DNA of 64,000 nt from Pirellulaceae bacterium (lineage in GTDB: Bacteria; Planctomycetota; Planctomycetia; Pirellulales; Pirellulaceae). Shown one piece after another: positions 55,147-64,000 of this stretch. The DNA lies in assembly GCA_022448315.1 (NCBI GenBank), contig JAKVCA010000015.1, positions 56,837 through 120,836 of the forward strand. Reading direction: 5' to 3'. Under the pieces are notes generated by a model that searched no databases, was not told where the DNA came from, and saw nothing but the letters and a program-made list of their open reading frames with translations. A program made the position numbers and the translations under genes. How positions within the stretch are numbered: position 1 is the stretch's first letter; every line of letters begins with the position of its first letter.

Positions 55147-56010
55147 TCAATGCTTATCGCCAACAAGATCCCGGAGGGTGGCGAGGTTGATCGCATCGTG
55201 GTCCTTCCCTGCTCTTTCGCCTTTGGGAGTTTCAAGGTACATGGGAATGGATTGAAATCTCGGATCGTTGAGAAGGTTCCGAAAGGGCTCAAGCCCCATC
55301 TCCCCTTCACCGATCATCTCGTGACGATCCTTGCGAGAACCGAACGCCCCCTTGCTGTCGTTGAGGTGGAAAGCGAGAACCTTTTCAAGGCCGACCGCTT
55401 CATTCAGCTTTTCCATCGTCACTTCATATTTTTCAGGCTCTGCGAGTTCGTAGCCTGCAGCGAACGCATGGCAGGTGTCGATGCAGATTCCGATGCGTTC
55501 GGGTACCTTTACCCCGGACAGAATCGCACCCAATTGGGCAAAATCCCACCCGAGGTTTGATCCCTGCCCCGCGGTATTTTCCAAAAGTAACATGGCTCCC
55601 GAAGGGTCCGTGTCCTCGTGGATTTTATCGAGTGCACGACTGATACGAGTTAAGCCTTCCGCTTCACTGGATGTGGTGAAAGAGCCGGGATGAAAGACCA
55701 CGTGAGGGATGCCCAGTTGTGTCGCACGTTTCACTTCGACTGTCAGGGCGTCAATTGATTTTTCCCAAAGCTCGTCTTTGGGGCTGCCCAGATTGATCAG
55801 GTAGGAGGCATGGGACAGGGTTCCTTGTAATCCCAAGGCACTCACCGTTGATCGGAATCGATCAGCGTCGTCTTCCGTAATGGGCTTGGCCCGCCACTGA
55901 TTGTTATTTTTTGTGAATAGTTGAACACAGTCACATTGGACGGCCGCCGCTTGTTCTGCGGAGCGGTAATAACCCCCTGCGATCGACATGTGGGCTCCGA
56001 GGATAGGCAT
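55147..56010 (-). CDS. nfo: Endonuclease IV (AP endonuclease)
   Basis: A 287-residue TIM-barrel enzyme that cleaves 5' of abasic sites in base-excision repair. Conserved parts include MPILGAHMSIAGGYYR, CVQLFTKNNNQW, VVFHPGSF, LLLENTAGQG, GICIDTCHAFAAGYEL and HLNDSKGAFGSRKDRH, which hold the trinuclear zinc ligands. AAGGAAG precedes the ATG at 56010. The upstream extension of the frame has no homology and is left out. A small FwdD-like gene is divergent from it. Confidence 0.95.
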   Translation of the reverse strand: MPILGAHMSIAGGYYRSAEQAAAVQCDCVQLFTKNNNQWRAKPITEDDADRFRSTVSALGLQGTLSHASYLINLGSPKDELWEKSIDALTVEVKRATQLGIPHVVFHPGSFTTSSEAEGLTRISRALDKIHEDTDPSGAMLLLENTAGQGSNLGWDFAQLGAILSGVKVPERIGICIDTCHAFAAGYELAEPEKYEVTMEKLNEAVGLEKVLAFHLNDSKGAFGSRKDRHEMIGEGEMGLEPFRNLLNDPRFQSIPMYLETPKGERAGKDHDAINLATLRDLVGDKH

Positions 56011-56211
56011 GGGGAAAACTTCCTTAGGTTTCGATGAATGGGGCAACAGGATGAGCTGGATGATCAGGATCGGAGAATCGAGATTGCTGCTCCAGTGTAG
56101 TCGGTCGTTCGGTGAGACTCGCTGCAAGGCGGCTGGGATGGTTGCGACAGCTTCGCAGAAGTTCGATACTGGGGGCCTTTGAAATCGCCGCCAATTCACG
56201 CAAGGCTTTTC

Positions 56212-56562
56212 ATGTCTGATACCTTTATTCTTGTGCCCGGACGAACCAGCAAGCAGGGGACGGGGATCAGCGAGGGTAAATTCAAAGAGAACTACCAAGA
56301 GCAGATCCACACTCTACAGATGTGTCCGGAAGATATGCAACGGTTGGGGCTGGAAACTCCTGCGCGTGTTCGAGTGACGAGTGAGTGGGGGCAAATTGAG
56401 GTCAACGCAGTGGCGGCAAAAGCCGATGAGCTTCCTCCCGGTCTTCTTTTTATGGCCTATGGAGACCCCTCGAGTCGGCTGATGGGCGGAGATACTCACG
56501 GCTCCGGGATGCCGACCAGCAAAGGCTTGGATGTTACCGTGGAGCCAATCGAGGAGCCCTGA
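56212..56562 (+). CDS. FwdD/FmdD-like molybdopterin-dinucleotide-binding domain protein
   Basis: A 116-residue protein corresponding to the small D subunit of formylmethanofuran dehydrogenase, a double-psi barrel that binds the pterin cofactor. Features are FILVPGRTSKQGTGISEGK, MCPEDMQRLGLETPARVRV, LPPGLLFMAYGDPSSRLMGG and TSKGLDVTVEP. Planctomycetes possess H4MPT-linked C1 genes, but no other subunit lies nearby. ATG at 56212 is chosen; 56179 would add 11 residues without homology. It stands alone between nfo and a DUF1501 gene. Confidence 0.78.
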   Translation: MSDTFILVPGRTSKQGTGISEGKFKENYQEQIHTLQMCPEDMQRLGLETPARVRVTSEWGQIEVNAVAAKADELPPGLLFMAYGDPSSRLMGGDTHGSGMPTSKGLDVTVEPIEEP

Positions 56563-56619
56563 AACGGGTTCCGGAATGGCGACCTTGGGAGAAAGCCCCG
56601 AGAAACTCTTCGCGAAAAC

Positions 56620-58047
56620 CTAGGCCAGCGCCTTCTCGATGACCGTGCCGTGAACGTCGGTGAGTCGAAAATCCCGTCCCTGGTATTTGTAGGTCAACTC
56701 CGTGTGGTCCAGTCCCAGTAAGTGGAGCAAAGTCGCCTGAAGATCATGCACGCTGAGAGGGTCCTCAACGGGAAAATATCCGAGGTCATCGGTTTTACCA
56801 ATCACGGTGCCTTTTCGGCTTCCGCCTCCCGCAAACCACGCGCAAAACGCATCCTTGTGGTGATCGCGTCCTGCTCCTGCGGGACGATCACCCTGAAGCA
56901 TGGGGGTCCGCCCGAATTCCGACGCCCAGACCACGAGCGTATCGTCAAGTAGTCCTCGCTGTTTCAGGTCAGTGAGCAGGGCGGCAATGGGTCGGTCCAC
57001 TTGCTGGCACTTGTTTCGCAAACTCTTGAACACCGATCCGTGATGGTCCCAGCCCTGATCGAAGAGTTGAACGAAGCGAACACCACGTTCTACAAGTCGT
57101 CTCGCGAGCAGGCAGTTGTTCGCAAAGCTCGCTTTGCCCGGTTCGGTCCCGTAAAGCTGGTGAGTGGCATCGGTCTCATCGGAGAGATCCATCAACTCCG
57201 GAACGCTACTCTGCATGCGAAATGCCATTTCATATTGTGAGATTCTGGTCGAGATTTCTGGATCGCCAACGGAATCAAGGCGTTTCCGATTGAGAAGTTC
57301 AATCGTATCCATCATGTTTCGCCGATTGTCGCGGGCAATTCCCTGCGGGTTGGAGAGAAACAGGACGGGATCCCCCTTGCTGCGAAATTCAATGCCCTGA
57401 TGGGCCGTTGGTAAAAAGCCACTTCCCCAAAGGCTGTTGCCCGCGCCCGCGACCTGACCTGTGATCATGACCACATAGGCGGGCAGGTTTGAGTTTTCAC
57501 TTCCCAGACCGTAAGAGATCCAAGAACCCATCGAGGGGCGGCCAAATCGAGGGAATCCTGTCTGAAGAAACAGTTGGGCTGGGGCGTGATTGAATTGCTC
57601 AGTTTGGATCGTCTTGAAAAGACAGAGCTCCTCGCCCACCTGCTGCAAATGGGGCATCAGTTCCGACATCATCAAGCCCCCCTCATTCGCCTGCTGAAAC
57701 TTGAACTGGCTTCCAAGGAGTTTGGGTGTTCCTCGAAGAAATGCAAATCGTTGTCCTTCAAGCAGCTCCGCAGGGCAATCTTTGCCACTGTTTTTCACGA
57801 GTTCCGGTTTCGGTTCAAAAAGATCCAATTGGGATGGGGCACCCACAAAATGTAGGAAGATGACGTTTTTCGCACGCGGCCGATGGTGTCCCTTCTTCGA
57901 CATGGCGTTGCCGTCATCAGCCAAAAGTGAACTCAGGGCGACACTCCCAAGTCCCAGACCGGAATGTTGAAGCAGTTCGCGCCGGGTCCGTGTCCCCAGA
58001 GAATTGGGTTCGGCCTGGCGGGTTTTGTTTGACGAAGGAAGAGTCAT
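56620..58047 (-). CDS. Tat-exported DUF1501 protein
   Basis: A 475-residue DUF1501 protein. [16 protein letters not shown] near residue 22 is a Tat motif. Hallmarks are [40 protein letters not shown] and [15 protein letters not shown]; it is close in layout to the gene at 1338. ATG at 58047 lies 42 bases after the stop of the cytochrome partner; the frame extends further upstream only by running into that gene. No strong ribosome site is visible. Reaction unknown. Confidence 0.9.
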   Translation of the reverse strand: MTLPSSNKTRQAEPNSLGTRTRRELLQHSGLGLGSVALSSLLADDGNAMSKKGHHRPRAKNVIFLHFVGAPSQLDLFEPKPELVKNSGKDCPAELLEGQRFAFLRGTPKLLGSQFKFQQANEGGLMMSELMPHLQQVGEELCLFKTIQTEQFNHAPAQLFLQTGFPRFGRPSMGSWISYGLGSENSNLPAYVVMITGQVAGAGNSLWGSGFLPTAHQGIEFRSKGDPVLFLSNPQGIARDNRRNMMDTIELLNRKRLDSVGDPEISTRISQYEMAFRMQSSVPELMDLSDETDATHQLYGTEPGKASFANNCLLARRLVERGVRFVQLFDQGWDHHGSVFKSLRNKCQQVDRPIAALLTDLKQRGLLDDTLVVWASEFGRTPMLQGDRPAGAGRDHHKDAFCAWFAGGGSRKGTVIGKTDDLGYFPVEDPLSVHDLQATLLHLLGLDHTELTYKYQGRDFRLTDVHGTVIEKALA

Positions 58048-58088
58048 GAGAGTCAGGGTCCGAGGCAGAAAAATTGCGGAATCAGGGG

Positions 58089-60737
58089 TTAGTCTCGGCA
58101 AATGGTCTCGTCGAGATTCATGAGCGTTGAAGCGACAACCGTCCAGGCGGCGAACTCGACCGCGGAGCCTGTCTTCTGTTGCTGGTGCGTCGCGAGCCTT
58201 TTGGCCTGTTGAGGCTGGTTCGAATAAAAGTCCCGTTGGGCTTTGAGATGTTCGATCAATATCGCTAGTTCCGCTTCTGTGGGTTGTCGAGACACACACT
58301 GTCGGAAGGCATGCTTCAGGCGAGCGGCATCTTCAGCCATGGGGAGCTGATGCAAAATCCGGTTTGCGAGATGCCCTGCCAACTCCAGATAGGCGACGTC
58401 GTTGAGAAGAGTCAACGCTTGCAGGGGCGTGTTGGTGCGATCGCGTTTCACGGTGCAGGAAGCCCGATCCGGAGCGTCGAAATTCACAAAGCTGGGATAG
58501 GGCGCGCTTCGCCGCCAAAACACGTAGAGGCCCCGGCGATACCGATCCGCGCCCTGACTCGTTTTGTAAACCGGTGCATTGCGGCCGACGTGTCGCCAGA
58601 CATTCGCTGGTTGAGGTGGGTAGACAGGAGGCCCTCCTTGATGGGATGTCAAAACGCCTGCGACAGCCAAGGCGTTATCTCGAAGGGTTTCGGCCGAAAG
58701 TCGGTATCGATTGGCCCTCGAAAGCCATCGGTTGGTGGGGTCGGTCCTGTCGTGCTGCGGGTGGGTGATCGAGGATTGTCGGTAGGTGGCCGAAAGAAGT
58801 AATTGTCGATGGATGGACTTCATTGACCATTGGTTTCGTTGCAATTCCAAGGCCATCCAATCCAATATTTCTGGGTGAGATGAGGGTTCTCCCTGGGTGC
58901 CGAAATCTTCGGCGGTGACCGCCAGTGGTTGACCAAAAATCTCGCCCCACCATCGATTCACGGTGACACGAGCGGTAAGTGGATTCTGAGGATCCACGAT
59001 CCATTGGGCAAGGCCCAGACGGTTCGCAGGTCGAGATTTCTGCTGGGGGTGAAGGATTCGAGGGGTGCCCGGCTGAACTGGTTCGCCTGGATTTAAAAAT
59101 TCGCCACGTTTGAAAACTCGGGTTTCGCGAGCCATCGGCTGCTCGATCATGACCAGCGTGGTGTTGGGATCCAGAGCATTGAATTCATTCTCTGCCTGAT
59201 TCAGGGAATCGACTTTTGTTTTGTAATCCGCGTGGCGGGACGTCAAGAAGGATTTGACTTTTTTCTGTTGCGCGGCATTGAGTTTTTCATAGGGTTTGGC
59301 AATGAGCGGTTGCAGTTCTTCTGGAACCTCGATCTTCGGTTCGTTTCTCTCCGTGGATTCTGTCGGAGAAGATTCCGTCGAGTCGGACGCGGGAGCGAGT
59401 TGCTCACCCTCTTCGGCTTGCTTTTGGACTTTGGTCTGGCTTGCCGAGTCACGGTAATGGATCAGCAATGTCTTTCGCTGATTTTTGATTTCGGAGCTCA
59501 GTAGAGCCACGTTCGTCTTCAAGGCGGAGCGGCGTTTTTGTGTTTCATCGGGTAGAGGCAGGTCCATTTTTGGGCCGATGAACTCGTATTGAATATTATT
59601 GCCGCTGTCTTTGACCTCGAGCGGCGTGTTGTTGAAGTAAGCAAAGAGCTGGTAGTACTCCTTTTGACTGAACGGATCATATTTGTGGCTGTGGCATTGG
59701 CAGCATTCGAGCGTACTTCCCAGCCAGACCGTTGCTGTTGTGTTGACTCGATCCAGCACTTGATTGACCCGATTCTCTTCGGGGTCAACACCCGCCTCCA
59801 CATTACAAGTGGTGAGTCGATGAAAGCCTGTGGCAACGCGTTGATCGACCGTCGAGTCGGGTAGCAGGTCTCCCGCGAGTTGTTCGATGGTGAATTGATC
59901 GAAAGGCATATCCGCGTTGAAAGCACTCACGACCCAGTCACGATAAGACCAGACCTCTCGATATTGATCCGCCTGATACCCGTTGCTATCCGCATATCTC
60001 GCCATGTCCAACCAGGGTCTTGCCCAACGCTGCCCGTAATGGGGTGAGGCCAAGAGTCGATCGAGTTCACGTTCCACTGCGTCTGGGCGTGTGTCGGCAA
60101 TAAACTCATCCACATGCTCTGGTGTCGGAGGCAGGCCAAGTAGGTCCAGATGCATGCGACGGAGGAGTTTGTCTTTCGACGCGACCGGGTTTGGCTCGAG
60201 TTGGTGGTTGACCATTCCCTCCAGCGCCCACGCGTCAATGGCATGATTTGCCCAAGCGTTGGTTACTGAAATAGGAGGTGTGGCGCGTTGAGGGGCAATA
60301 TAGGCCCAGTGTTTCGCGTGGGGTTTGATCTGAACGCCTACATTGTCAGGCCACTGGGCTCCTGCTTCGATCCACTTTTTGATGGAGTGGATCGCATCCT
60401 CGTCGAGGGCTGGAGCGTCGAGCGGCATTCGGTCCGCATCTCCGTGACCTCGCAGGCGGTGAATCAGAAGGCTGTCTTCCGGGCGTTGGACGTCGACCAA
60501 CTGGCCGCTCACGCCGCCCTCAAAAAAGGCGGACTTTGCATCCAGTCGCAACTGGCCTTCTGCCGTGCCACTCCCGTGACAATCGATGCAATGGGTTTGA
60601 AAAATGGGCCAGACCTTCCGCTCGAAATGATTCGCCGAGATTCCTTCCTGTGCGTAACAGGCGACTGCAGGAAATCCCACCAGCACCGTGAGACTCCAAA
60701 TCAAAGGGAGATTTGTCCACGAAAGGTTTCGCGACAT
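58089..60737 (-). CDS. PSCyt1/DUF1549/DUF1553 secreted cytochrome protein
   Basis: An 882-residue secreted protein with a Sec signal ending near CYAQEG. The PSCyt1 haem motif is CIDCH at residues 50-54. A second motif, CCQCH in [14 protein letters not shown], lies inside DUF1549. A long charged segment (about 395-530, Glu/Lys/Gln/Ser rich) separates the halves. DUF1553 then shows [12 protein letters not shown] and [14 protein letters not shown], and ends [14 protein letters not shown] precedes the ATG. The DUF1501 partner is immediately downstream and a Gfo/Idh/MocA gene lies upstream, so a sugar-related task is possible. Confidence 0.92.
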   Translation of the reverse strand: MSRNLSWTNLPLIWSLTVLVGFPAVACYAQEGISANHFERKVWPIFQTHCIDCHGSGTAEGQLRLDAKSAFFEGGVSGQLVDVQRPEDSLLIHRLRGHGDADRMPLDAPALDEDAIHSIKKWIEAGAQWPDNVGVQIKPHAKHWAYIAPQRATPPISVTNAWANHAIDAWALEGMVNHQLEPNPVASKDKLLRRMHLDLLGLPPTPEHVDEFIADTRPDAVERELDRLLASPHYGQRWARPWLDMARYADSNGYQADQYREVWSYRDWVVSAFNADMPFDQFTIEQLAGDLLPDSTVDQRVATGFHRLTTCNVEAGVDPEENRVNQVLDRVNTTATVWLGSTLECCQCHSHKYDPFSQKEYYQLFAYFNNTPLEVKDSGNNIQYEFIGPKMDLPLPDETQKRRSALKTNVALLSSEIKNQRKTLLIHYRDSASQTKVQKQAEEGEQLAPASDSTESSPTESTERNEPKIEVPEELQPLIAKPYEKLNAAQQKKVKSFLTSRHADYKTKVDSLNQAENEFNALDPNTTLVMIEQPMARETRVFKRGEFLNPGEPVQPGTPRILHPQQKSRPANRLGLAQWIVDPQNPLTARVTVNRWWGEIFGQPLAVTAEDFGTQGEPSSHPEILDWMALELQRNQWSMKSIHRQLLLSATYRQSSITHPQHDRTDPTNRWLSRANRYRLSAETLRDNALAVAGVLTSHQGGPPVYPPQPANVWRHVGRNAPVYKTSQGADRYRRGLYVFWRRSAPYPSFVNFDAPDRASCTVKRDRTNTPLQALTLLNDVAYLELAGHLANRILHQLPMAEDAARLKHAFRQCVSRQPTEAELAILIEHLKAQRDFYSNQPQQAKRLATHQQQKTGSAVEFAAWTVVASTLMNLDETICRD

Positions 60738-60814
60738 TTCGGATTCCTGGTTCAGCGGAAAAAATAATTCAGGGCGCGAGAGTCTTCTGCCAGGCGATGG
60801 CCATGGAACGAGCT

Positions 60815-61888
60815 TCAGTTGGCCAGTCCCGCCTGTACCTTTGCTTGGGTCAAGACTTCTTGAATCGTTACGCTTTCTCCACCCCGACGTTTGCTTTCTT
60901 CGGCGGCTTCCATGAACGCGTAGAGTTCCAGCGTTTCTTTAGGGTCGATGGGAGATTTTCGAGTTCGAAAAAAATTGACGATTTCGACAACGAGAGGGCG
61001 ATAGCCTTCGTATCCGCCAAGAGGCTGAATGGCTTTGCTGCCGTAAGCGACCCCGCCGTAACCGGATTTCCCGGAACGGAGACCACGAAACGTCCCGATC
61101 CGATTGCCGGTCCACGTTCCAACCACATGGTCCACCCCATCGTGGTGATGCCGTGTGACGCTTTGGCATCCCGAGCCCATCGCCGTAAAGAGTAATTCAA
61201 CACCGTGAATGCCATACCAAAAAAGGTCAGGGTGAGTGGATTCCAGGTGGCACGGGCTGTAAGCATCGCAGCCAATGACTTCGCCGGCAGCGCCTTGCCG
61301 AATCGCCTGAACACCCGAGGAGAATCGAAGGGACGAAGAAGAAAACACGGGAACCCCTGCCTTCTCGGCCATGGCGTAGATTTTGACGCAATCGGCAAGA
61401 GAGCCAGCGAGAGGTTTGTCAATAAAACATGGCTTGCCGGCCTGTAAGACCGGTAGATACTGTTCCAAATGGGGGCGGCCGTCATTGGATTCAAGTAGCA
61501 CGCAATCGCAGCGTTCCAGCAGCGCGTCGATCGAGTCGACGATTTCAACACCCATATCTTTCATTTGTTCCGTATAGGCCGGGACTCGACTGGTGCTGGA
61601 TTCAATGTCTGGACTGCCTTTAGGGTAAGCACAAACCACTTTGCAATTGGCGACGTCTTCCTCGGCGTCGGGAGCATTCAGAACCTTGGTAAAAGCGATG
61701 CTATGGCTCGTGTCCAAACCAATGATCCCAACCTTGATGACACCCTCAGGTTGCTGGGCGGTCACAGAATGATGGAGGAGGCCGAGCCATCCGATGAGCA
61801 GGAGTAAGGTCGGTTTGAAGACCCTCGAAGCTTTGGAGGCCAGTCTTTTTTGTAATGCCATTTTGGAGAGTGTCTTTGAGAGTTTCAT
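60815..61888 (-). CDS. Exported Gfo/Idh/MocA family oxidoreductase
   Basis: A protein of about 357 residues with an N-terminal hydrophobic segment (TLLLLIGWLGLLHHSV) followed by a Rossmann domain (VIKVGIIGLDTSHSIAF) and the family segment CFIDKPLAGSLADC with the catalytic lysine. Exported members of this family are frequent in planctomycetes, although the NAD(P) they need is cytoplasmic; some relatives carry a tightly bound cofactor. Start choice is uncertain between ATG 61948, 61888 and 61861. Likely substrate: a sugar or inositol derivative, unproven. Confidence 0.8.
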   Translation of the reverse strand: MKLSKTLSKMALQKRLASKASRVFKPTLLLLIGWLGLLHHSVTAQQPEGVIKVGIIGLDTSHSIAFTKVLNAPDAEEDVANCKVVCAYPKGSPDIESSTSRVPAYTEQMKDMGVEIVDSIDALLERCDCVLLESNDGRPHLEQYLPVLQAGKPCFIDKPLAGSLADCVKIYAMAEKAGVPVFSSSSLRFSSGVQAIRQGAAGEVIGCDAYSPCHLESTHPDLFWYGIHGVELLFTAMGSGCQSVTRHHHDGVDHVVGTWTGNRIGTFRGLRSGKSGYGGVAYGSKAIQPLGGYEGYRPLVVEIVNFFRTRKSPIDPKETLELYAFMEAAEESKRRGGESVTIQEVLTQAKVQAGLAN

Positions 61889-62066
61889 TGCGGTTGCTAA
61901 ATCGGAAGTTGCGGGAAGGTGCCTCAGCGTGCATGAGGTTTCCGTCATGGAGCTAGAAGTGTCACGCCGACACCTCTTCCCCCACTACCAGTATAATGAC
62001 CTAACGCTTTCCGCGGCAATTTTCCCTTCGCCAAACTCTCGCCTTAGGGCTGATGCCAAGCATGTC

Positions 62067-62115
62067 AGGCCAAGGATACGTATTCGATCAAAACGAGGTC
62101 GGGCTTCTTCCTTCG
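62067..62115 (-). repeat. 49-bp exact inverted copy of a glycosyltransferase segment
   Basis: The minus strand here is identical over 49 bases to 63011-63059 inside the glycosyltransferase gene. It encodes RRKKPDLVLIEYVSLA, then stops. Immediately before it the frame reads YFEKVA where the gene reads RFQKVV, so similarity extends at the protein level with different codons. It is best read as a fragment of a paralogous glycosyltransferase gene or a rearranged copy. Confidence 0.8.
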
Positions 62116-62129
62116 TGCAACCTTTTCGA

Positions 62130-62333
62130 AATATTGGACTTTGGCACAGTATGGAAGATCTTGTTCGTTGGGATTTTACTTTCGACAAAGCAACTGATTT
62201 TCGGATTCGGGTTCATTATGCGTGTCATTCATCCTCAGCGGGCAATCGGATGGTGCTGGCAGTTGGCGAGCATCTCGCGGAACGGAGGTTCCTTCAACCG
62301 GGGGTTGGGATCAATATTGAATACTTGAACTGA
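62130..62333 (+). pseudogene. Truncated carbohydrate-binding-type domain fragment
   Basis: The plus frame reads NIGLWHSMEDLVRWDFTFD and goes on with FRIRVHYACHSSSAGNRMVL, then stops at 62331-62333. The pattern (W-H-x-x-E-D-x-V-x-W-x-F, then Y-A-C, then S-A-G-N/S) is that of the C-terminal sandwich found on fucosidases and some sulfatases. No start or catalytic part is present: the sequence before it belongs to the inverted glycosyltransferase piece. It is probably the leftover 3' end of a lost gene. Confidence 0.5.
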
Positions 62334-62380
62334 GGAAGGTTTAACTCCCTGCAGGGGCCCATCAACTATCGCTTTTTGCT

Positions 62381-62404
62381 CAAGGTGCCTTTCGGGGCGC
62401 CTTG
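62381..62404 (+). terminator. Stable hairpin after the domain fragment
   Basis: CAAGGTGCC, a 6-base loop and GGCGCCTTG form nine pairs with one G-U, 48 bases after the stop of the truncated domain. It is followed by CTCGATTT, only a weak T-tract. It may be the old terminator of the lost gene. Confidence 0.4.
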
Positions 62405-62644
62405 CTCGATTTAAAGTCGATTGAACTGATGTCTGTGACCGAAAACTGAGAATGAGGTTGTCGGGGCGTCACCAAGCGTTGAGAAGCTGAACGCCAGAAA
62501 GTGATGGTTTCGTCCGGCTCAGGACGGGGGCAGCGTTTGACCGTGGAGTGATTGTCAAGCAAAGACTCGACAGAAGAAGGTCCGGCAAGAACAGGGTTCC
62601 TCCACCTCGCAGGTTGAGGATGACGGTGACGGAGAGACGAACCG

Positions 62645-63865
62645 GTGGAAGCGACGCCTAAAAAAGTACTCATGGCGACTGACGTTCCATTCTGGGAACT
62701 TCGAAACGGTTCTCATTGGCGCATCCACTCGCTCCTCCTGGCAATGCGACGGCATGGATATGAGGTTTCCCTCTTTCACCTGGCGGCTGCAGGAGTTCGG
62801 GAACGCAGGCAGGTCCGCTCCGACTATCCGGATTTGCATTTTCACTTCATGACGATCCCAATTCTGGATGACCTCGGGAATCGCTGGAACGTTTTCGATC
62901 GCCAAGCCCGGCAGAATCTGCAATCGACATGGCCGACCTATTTGTCGGAGGGCCAAAGTCTGGAAGAGTTCGCCGAGCCGACAATCGCGAGTCGATTTCA
63001 AAAGGTGGTTCGAAGGAAGAAGCCCGACCTCGTTTTGATCGAATACGTATCCTTGGCCTATCTTGCGAAGACTGTGCATGCTCTACCCGAGCGTCCCCGC
63101 GTGATGATTGATACCCACGATGTGCAGTCGTTGCGTTGCGAGTACTTTCAAAACCAGGGTTGGCCATGTTGGCTTCGTGTGAATTCCGAAGAAGAGCGCG
63201 AGGCATTGAGTCTTGCGGACGGCGTCATCGCGATTCAATCCGAAGACGCCCGTCTTTTTCAGTCATGGCTCCCAGAAACCCGTGTCCTTGTCGCAGGGCA
63301 CGCTTGGGCTGGCCCTATGAACGAGGTGAGCGAAGCCGACCGGGAATTCCCGACCGCGGGTCTGATCGCCTCCTCCGGGCGTTCGAATCTTGAGGGTGTA
63401 AGCTGGTTCTTTGAGAAAGTCTGGCCCCTGGTGGTCAGGCGATTTCCCAAGGCGAAATTCAAGCTTGCCGGGACGATTGGGGAGCTTCCTCAGGTCGAAG
63501 ATTGGCAGAAGGTTCCGGGGATTGAAGTACTTGGACGCATCGAAAGGCCGATCGATTTTTACCGCCAGATCGACGTCGCCATCAACCCAACCCACGTTCC
63601 CTCTGGCTTGAAAATCAAAAGCGTTGAGGCGATTGGAGCCGGCTGCTGCCTGGTCACCAACAGTGTTGGTGCGGCGGGCCTTGAGTCCTTGGTGGATCGA
63701 TCGATTCGCGTTGCGGACGACGCGAACGGGTTTGCGAACCATCTCAAGACCTGGTTTTCTGACCCGGCGTCGAGAGTGCAGGCGGCTCAGTACGCCCTGG
63801 AATATGCCAGAGAGTTTCTCGCAGAGCAGCGAGTTTACCGCGAGCTCTTTGATTGGATGGGTTAA
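62645..63865 (+). CDS. GT4-type glycosyltransferase
   Basis: A 406-residue protein with the two Rossmann domains of GT-B enzymes. N-terminal features are KVLMATDVPFWELRNGSHWR and PDLVLIEYVSLAYL. The C-terminal donor-sugar part has FKLAGTIGELPQ, VLGRIERPIDFYRQIDVAINP, and SGLKIKSVEAIGAGCCLVTN, where E of the E-x7-E motif begins. The start is GTG at 62645 with GGAGAG 8 bases before it. Residues 123-139 are encoded by the 49 bp that recur inverted at 62067. It probably builds surface polysaccharide; donor and acceptor unknown. Confidence 0.88.
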   Translation: MEATPKKVLMATDVPFWELRNGSHWRIHSLLLAMRRHGYEVSLFHLAAAGVRERRQVRSDYPDLHFHFMTIPILDDLGNRWNVFDRQARQNLQSTWPTYLSEGQSLEEFAEPTIASRFQKVVRRKKPDLVLIEYVSLAYLAKTVHALPERPRVMIDTHDVQSLRCEYFQNQGWPCWLRVNSEEEREALSLADGVIAIQSEDARLFQSWLPETRVLVAGHAWAGPMNEVSEADREFPTAGLIASSGRSNLEGVSWFFEKVWPLVVRRFPKAKFKLAGTIGELPQVEDWQKVPGIEVLGRIERPIDFYRQIDVAINPTHVPSGLKIKSVEAIGAGCCLVTNSVGAAGLESLVDRSIRVADDANGFANHLKTWFSDPASRVQAAQYALEYAREFLAEQRVYRELFDWMG

Positions 63866-63866
63866 T

Positions 63867-63939
63867 TTGGGAGGCATGGGTTGTTGGGGTGTTTTTTGCA
63901 GAAGGGGCTCGTCTTGAAGTCTCCCAATTCCTGCAAAAA
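63867..63939 (+). other. Interleaved inverted repeats after the glycosyltransferase gene
   Basis: Two pairs of complementary arms alternate: TTGGGAG (63867-63873) with CTCCCAA (63921-63927), and TTTTTGCAG (63893-63901) with CTGCAAAAA (63931-63939). The order A-B-A'-B' allows a pseudoknot or two competing hairpins. It lies directly behind the stop codon. The window ends 61 bases later without a visible gene. Confidence 0.45.
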
Positions 63940-64000
63940 GGCATCAACTTCTTTTCAGGCCTTGTCCGAAAAGTTCTTTGATGGTTCTCGCCTGAAGAAC

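Larger units (their letters stand above)
61889..62644. other. Scrambled intergenic region of 756 bases
   Basis: There is no intact gene. The region contains an inverted piece of glycosyltransferase-like sequence (62067-62115), a truncated carbohydrate-binding-domain piece in plus orientation directly beside it (62130-62333), and a stable hairpin at 62381-62404. The rest shows nothing recognisable. The last part serves as leader of the glycosyltransferase. Confidence 0.6.

Noticed and set aside
54823-55310. Minus-strand frames in the ruvA-nfo gap
   Set aside because: No motifs or ribosome sites; one overlaps nfo in another frame.
62067-63059. Phase-variable switch that swaps two functional N-termini of the glycosyltransferase
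   Set aside because: The alternative reading frame behind the inverted copy contains a stop upstream and no start codon, so inversion would break the gene rather than exchange a working end.
1-64000. CRISPR arrays, insertion sequences, prophage or integrase genes
   Set aside because: I found no regularly spaced repeats, transposase or integrase motifs; the tRNA-Arg gene is not followed by an integrase.

Overview
The window looks like a chromosomal segment of a planctomycete of the Pirellula/Rhodopirellula type. The main reason is repeated pairs of a secreted c-type-cytochrome protein (PSCyt1/DUF1549/DUF1553) with a Tat-exported DUF1501 protein, a hallmark of that phylum. DUF1080 proteins, a sulfatase, a DUF3500 protein, a DUF6807 protein and an H-x-x-x-H metalloprotease with a long secreted body add to this. 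GC content is moderate, and genes are a mosaic of short operons on both strands. GTG and TTG starts are common where a Shine-Dalgarno or a signal peptide decides the start. One tRNA (Arg, UCU) is present. I saw no rRNA, CRISPR array, prophage or insertion sequence.

Layout. 1-4.4 kb: the end of a DUF1553 protein with its DUF1501 partner, facing an unpaired DUF1501 gene. 4.6-8.9 kb: DinB-like protein, a membrane protein and a zinc metalloprotease. 9.4-11.9 kb: Tat-exported amidohydrolase and an MFS transporter. 12-16.5 kb: DUF6807 protein, Sua5-type tRNA t6A enzyme, deoC behind a structured leader with a tiny upstream reading frame, and an exported alpha/beta hydrolase. 16.5-27 kb: a fused sugar-binding/hydrolase protein, then two divergently transcribed cytochrome/DUF1501 pairs. 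One of these has a LamG-like insertion. The second pair runs on into an M20 amidohydrolase and a kynureninase with an unusual active-site asparagine. 29.6-34.6 kb: SGNH hydrolase, DUF1080 protein, an orphan FtsH-type (M41) protease domain, a sulfatase and a small membrane protein. 34.6-38.6 kb: a two-gene operon for a secreted FAD oxidoreductase and a doubly flavinylated, NosR-like membrane electron carrier. 38.9-51 kb: lipoprotein, membrane protein, tRNA-Arg, LarA-like protein, NfeD-type protease coupled to a double DUF1080 protein, VOC protein, DUF3500 protein, acyltransferase, exonuclease and an ABC-2 exporter. 51.3-56 kb: housekeeping block ispF-cysS-ruvC-ruvA, facing nfo. 56.2-61.9 kb: orphan FwdD-like protein, a fourth cytochrome/DUF1501 pair and a Gfo/Idh/MocA protein. 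62-64 kb: a scrambled intergenic region with gene fragments, then a glycosyltransferase.

Much of the window encodes exported proteins. Taken together they suggest extracytoplasmic breakdown and oxidation of complex carbon (sulfatase, DUF1080, esterases, cytochromes, flavoproteins). The housekeeping genes are embedded among them. The specific substrates cannot be read from the sequence.
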